NCBI GenBank assembly: GCA_003445715.1
Contig: DMCS01000090.1
Coordinates: 1 to 8,715 of the forward strand
Length of the DNA stretch: 8,715 nucleotides
Source of the DNA: Candidatus Mesolinea sp.
Lineage (GTDB): Bacteria; Chloroflexota; Anaerolineae; Anaerolineales; Anaerolineaceae
Direction: 5' to 3'
The notes beneath the pieces are model-generated. The model did not search any database. It had not been told where the DNA came from and saw only the letters and a list, made by a program, of their open reading frames with translations. This document shows positions 6,642 through 8,715 of the stretch, piece after piece (position 1 is the first letter of the stretch; every line of letters starts with the position of its first letter). The position numbers and the translations under genes were made by a program.

Positions 6642-7568
6642 TCATACTCCTTTCATAAGTGTGTAGACAACTGCTTTTTGGGCATGTAAGCGGTTATGTG
6701 CCTGCGGGAAGAGCCTGGAATGCGGTCCATCAGCTACGCTATCGGTGATTTCCTGCCCGCGGTGTGCTGGCAGACAGTGCATGACAATCACATCGGAAGC
6801 AGCTTCTGAAACCAATTGATCATTCACTTGATATGGTGGAAATACTTTTTCGCGCTGTTTAGCTTCTTCTTCCTGGCCCATGCTCGTCCAAGTGTCGGTG
6901 TAAATTACTTCGGCGAATTGCACGGCTTGGTGTGGATCACGCAAGAAGGTTAGTTTGGCACCGCTTTCACGAGCTACATTTATGGCAGTTTGAACTGCAT
7001 CGGCGGGCATATCATACCCTTCAGGATTGGCAATCGTAAAGTTTGCGCCTAATTTTGCGCAAATTTGCATCAAGGAAACAGCAACGTTATTGCCGTCGCC
7101 GACATACGTGACGTTGATACCCTTGATGCGGCCAAAGTTTTCGTAGATAGTTAGTGCATCAGCTAGAGCCTGGCAGGGGTGGCTGTAATCGCTCAATCCG
7201 TTAATCACCGGGATATTCGCCCAACGAGCTAACTCCAGTACGTGCTCATGTGCAAATACGCGTGCCATGATGCCTTGCACATAACCCTCGAGCACGCGGG
7301 CGATATCAGCAATCGATTCCCGTTGACCCAGACCAATCTCATTAGGAGAAAGGTAAAGGGCATCGCCGCCTAAATGGCGCATCGCCATATCGAAGCTGAC
7401 CCGGGTACGTAATGAGGGTTTTTGGAAGATCATCGCCAGCACCTTGCCCTTGAGGACGGGTTCGTTGCCACCCTGCTTATATTCCTTTTTGAGCTGGATG
7501 GCAAGATCGAGCAAGTCTTGCAATTCTTGGGGGGTGTAATCGATGATATCTAAGAAATCTTTATGCAT
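6642..7568 (-). CDS. argF: Ornithine carbamoyltransferase
   Basis: A 308-residue enzyme joining carbamoyl phosphate and ornithine into citrulline, normally in arginine synthesis; catabolic homologues (ArcB) run the reverse. The carbamoyl-phosphate domain carries FQKPSLRTRVSF (48-59), where the textbook STRTR is SLRTR, and HPCQ (130-133). The ornithine domain carries GDGNN (157-161), DTWTSMGQE (225-233) and HCLPAHRGQEI (264-274). Length is normal. AAGGAG (7579-7574) is 5 nt before the ATG. It heads the argF-rocD-pyk group after a 149-bp gap from ybeY. No carbamate kinase or arginine deiminase is in view, so sequence does not settle anabolic versus catabolic use. Pairing with rocD leaves a catabolic or ornithine-balancing role open. 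Confidence 0.94.
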   Translation of the reverse strand: MHKDFLDIIDYTPQELQDLLDLAIQLKKEYKQGGNEPVLKGKVLAMIFQKPSLRTRVSFDMAMRHLGGDALYLSPNEIGLGQRESIADIARVLEGYVQGIMARVFAHEHVLELARWANIPVINGLSDYSHPCQALADALTIYENFGRIKGINVTYVGDGNNVAVSLMQICAKLGANFTIANPEGYDMPADAVQTAINVARESGAKLTFLRDPHQAVQFAEVIYTDTWTSMGQEEEAKQREKVFPPYQVNDQLVSEAASDVIVMHCLPAHRGQEITDSVADGPHSRLFPQAHNRLHAQKAVVYTLMKGV

Positions 7569-7597
7569 ACGCTCTCCTTAATCGTTATAATATTAGT

Positions 7598-7627
7598 CAG
7601 GCAGAGCTACGGTTTTAGTTTTGCCTG
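7598..7627 (-). other. Inverted repeat in the argF leader
   Basis: Read on the minus strand, CAGGCA (7627-7622) and TGCCTG (7603-7598) form a perfect 6-bp inverted repeat around 18 bases. It lies between the possible extended -10 and the argF Shine-Dalgarno, so it could fold in the leader RNA or act as a spaced protein site. It does not resemble the ArgR box consensus. The repeat is clear; a function is speculative. Confidence 0.25.
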
Positions 7628-7637
7628 TCACGTTGGG

Positions 7638-7646
7638 ATTTTATCA
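7638..7646 (-). promoter_or_regulatory. Possible extended -10 promoter of argF-rocD-pyk
   Basis: On the minus strand the sequence TGATAAAAT (7646-7638) fits an extended -10 (TGnTAnAAT), putting a start near 7631 and a leader of about 63 nt before argF. No good -35 is found at 16-18 bp. Another AT-rich hexamer, TATTAT (7592-7587), is too close to the ribosome site to serve. The 149-bp gap is by far the largest on this strand, which favours a promoter here, although read-through from ybeY cannot be excluded because no terminator hairpin is seen. Confidence 0.35.
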
Positions 7647-7717
7647 GACTTCGTCTTAAATTGGGATATGAAGAAGCCTTACTCGTGAACCGCCCTGTAA
7701 AAACTAATCTCAAGTAC

Positions 7718-8182
7718 TTAAGCAGGCGGAGAAATACTGCCTAAAAGAGGATTATTCACCTCTTTTAGGATTTCGTCTTGCAGGCAACTCATTTCTGCAT
7801 ACTCGTCCTCTTCAGCATGTTCATAGCCACAAAGATGCAACACGCCGTGCACAAAGAGCATTTCTACTTCCTGCTGTAACGGATGCTCATTGTTTGCAGC
7901 TTGCTCCTGAGCTTTTTCGATGGAGATGACGATATCTCCTAAGTAATGCAAGCCGCTTTCAGGGTCAAGATAATCATTTTCAAAGGAAAGCACATCTGTA
8001 GGAGCATCAACGTTCCGGTAGGTCTTATTAAGTTTGTGGATGGCTCTATTATCGGTCAATTTCAGGGTGACCGCCTCATCCTGCGCATAACCGAGCTTTT
8101 CTAATGTGGCATGTAAACAAATATCCAGGCGGTTGAGATCCACTTGGGTGCGGAATTTTTTAGCAGATGATAAATCGATCAT
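7718..8182 (-). CDS. ybeY: Endoribonuclease YbeY, rRNA maturation factor
   Basis: A 154-residue metal-dependent endoribonuclease of the YbeY/UPF0054 family, needed for 16S rRNA 3'-end maturation and ribosome quality control. The zinc-binding signature HxxxHxxxxxH is intact as HGVLHLCGYEH (His112, His116, His122). The conserved YRNVDAPTDVLSF (55-67, with the family arginine Arg56) and LGDIVIS (81-87) precede it. Length is typical. The ATG start has only a weak ribosome site (GAAAG about 6 nt upstream); another ATG at 8187-8185 is out of frame. It begins 27 bp after the HD-phosphohydrolase gene, an order known from many bacteria where pgpH and ybeY are adjacent. Confidence 0.95.
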   Translation of the reverse strand: MIDLSSAKKFRTQVDLNRLDICLHATLEKLGYAQDEAVTLKLTDNRAIHKLNKTYRNVDAPTDVLSFENDYLDPESGLHYLGDIVISIEKAQEQAANNEHPLQQEVEMLFVHGVLHLCGYEHAEEDEYAEMSCLQDEILKEVNNPLLGSISPPA

Positions 8183-8209
8183 CGCATCTTTCAGAGCCTA
8201 TGGCAGAAT

Positions 8210-8715
8210 TTATTCCTCTGCAAGTGCACTTTCCGCCTGTTCTTCCAATTTCTTTTGCACTTGCGGATATTTTATGCGCGGGTGATAGGAACGCTGTAAA
8301 GTTTCAAAGAAAGAATCTTCGATTGTCTTCAGGTCCTTGAGGGTCAGGTCGGTTTCATCTAACTGATCCGCGTCCTTATACATGGCGATGCTTTTTTGGA
8401 TCAATTCGCGTAATTCTTCGTCGGTACGCGGGGCATCAGCGCGGGCTCTGGCTTCGGTGCCATCCGCTAACATCAGAATGGCTGTTTCTCGCGATTGCGG
8501 TTTAGGTCCTGGGTAAGTGAATAAAGATTTATCGACTTCTTCGGGGCTCTCAGCCGTTGCAACAGCCTGCGAGTATTGGTACACCGTTAACATCGTGCCA
8601 TGGTGTTCGCGAATGAAGTCGATAATCCGCGAAGGTAAGCGATACTTCTTTGCTAACGCCACCCCGTCTGGAACATGTTGAATAATCGTGGCAGCTGCTG
8701 TGGCGGGGTCTAGAT
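8210..8715 (-). CDS. HD-domain phosphohydrolase, PgpH-like, C-terminal part (cut by window edge)
   Basis: Only the last 167 residues are in the window; the frame is open to the right edge, so the GTG at 8662 is an internal valine codon and not a start. What is seen is the end of an HD domain: a IIQHVPDGVALAKKY stretch (visible residues 10-24), the histidine pair of HHGT (37-40), LADGTEARAR (82-91), where 7TM-HD proteins have an ADxVEAA-like element with a metal-binding Asp, and YHPRIKYP (143-150) near the C-terminus. These fit the 7TM-HD family whose PgpH members hydrolyse cyclic di-AMP. The membrane and extracellular parts and the HD dipeptide itself would lie upstream, outside the window. 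The substrate is inferred from the family. Followed directly by ybeY. Confidence 0.85.
   Translation of the reverse strand, partial: LDPATAAATIIQHVPDGVALAKKYRLPSRIIDFIREHHGTMLTVYQYSQAVATAESPEEVDKSLFTYPGPKPQSRETAILMLADGTEARARADAPRTDEELRELIQKSIAMYKDADQLDETDLTLKDLKTIEDSFFETLQRSYHPRIKYPQVQKKLEEQAESALAEE

Noticed and set aside
6642..7568. SLRTR instead of STRTR as a damaged carbamoyl-phosphate site
   Set aside because: The arginines are kept, and KPSLRTR is, as I recall, a common variant among bacterial ornithine carbamoyltransferases; all other motifs are intact.
7587..7592. TATTAT on the minus strand as the argF -10 box
   Set aside because: The transcript would start at the Shine-Dalgarno sequence, leaving no usable leader, and no -35 is present.
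8210..8662. A 150-residue protein starting at GTG 8662
   Set aside because: The frame stays open to the window edge and the upstream codons continue the HD-domain pattern, so this is the end of a larger gene.

Overview
The window reads as ordinary chromosomal DNA of an anaerobic bacterium. The proteins look most like those of Chloroflexota, class Anaerolineae; this is an inference from the look of the 2-oxoacid:ferredoxin oxidoreductase, the FCD regulator and the ornithine carbamoyltransferase, and no search was run. Gene density is high, most starts have clear AAGGAG-type ribosome sites, and there is no insertion sequence, CRISPR array, tRNA or rRNA.

Layout. Bases 1-338 are an AT-rich intergenic region with no gene. 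It holds several inverted repeats, including an irregular 63-nt hairpin (100-162) and a perfect 7-bp inverted repeat (201-218), and ends in a good sigma70-like promoter (279-306). From there a plus-strand operon runs: an FCD-type GntR regulator (339-1022), then the two subunits of a 2-oxoacid:ferredoxin oxidoreductase, a fused gamma-alpha chain (1044-2882) and the TPP-binding beta chain (2875-3918, overlapping by 8 bp). A hairpin at 3935-3965 with an A-run on one side and a T-run on the other separates this operon from the convergent minus-strand genes.

Read in the direction of transcription, the minus strand holds: the C-terminal end of a PgpH-like HD phosphohydrolase (cut by the window edge), ybeY, a 149-bp gap with a possible extended -10 promoter, then argF, rocD and pyk packed 1 and 14 bp apart. 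The pgpH-ybeY neighbourhood is a common bacterial arrangement. The argF-rocD-pyk group links ornithine, glutamate semialdehyde and lower glycolysis.

How the genes may work together (inference): ArgF and RocD both act on ornithine. RocD interconverts ornithine plus 2-oxoglutarate with glutamate semialdehyde plus glutamate. Pyk makes pyruvate and ATP. The oxidoreductase decarboxylates a 2-oxoacid (pyruvate, 2-oxoglutarate or branched-chain) to an acyl-CoA and reduced ferredoxin. This fits a fermentative carbon and amino-acid metabolism. I found no convincing new multi-gene system. The least explained part is the structured intergenic region at 1-338.
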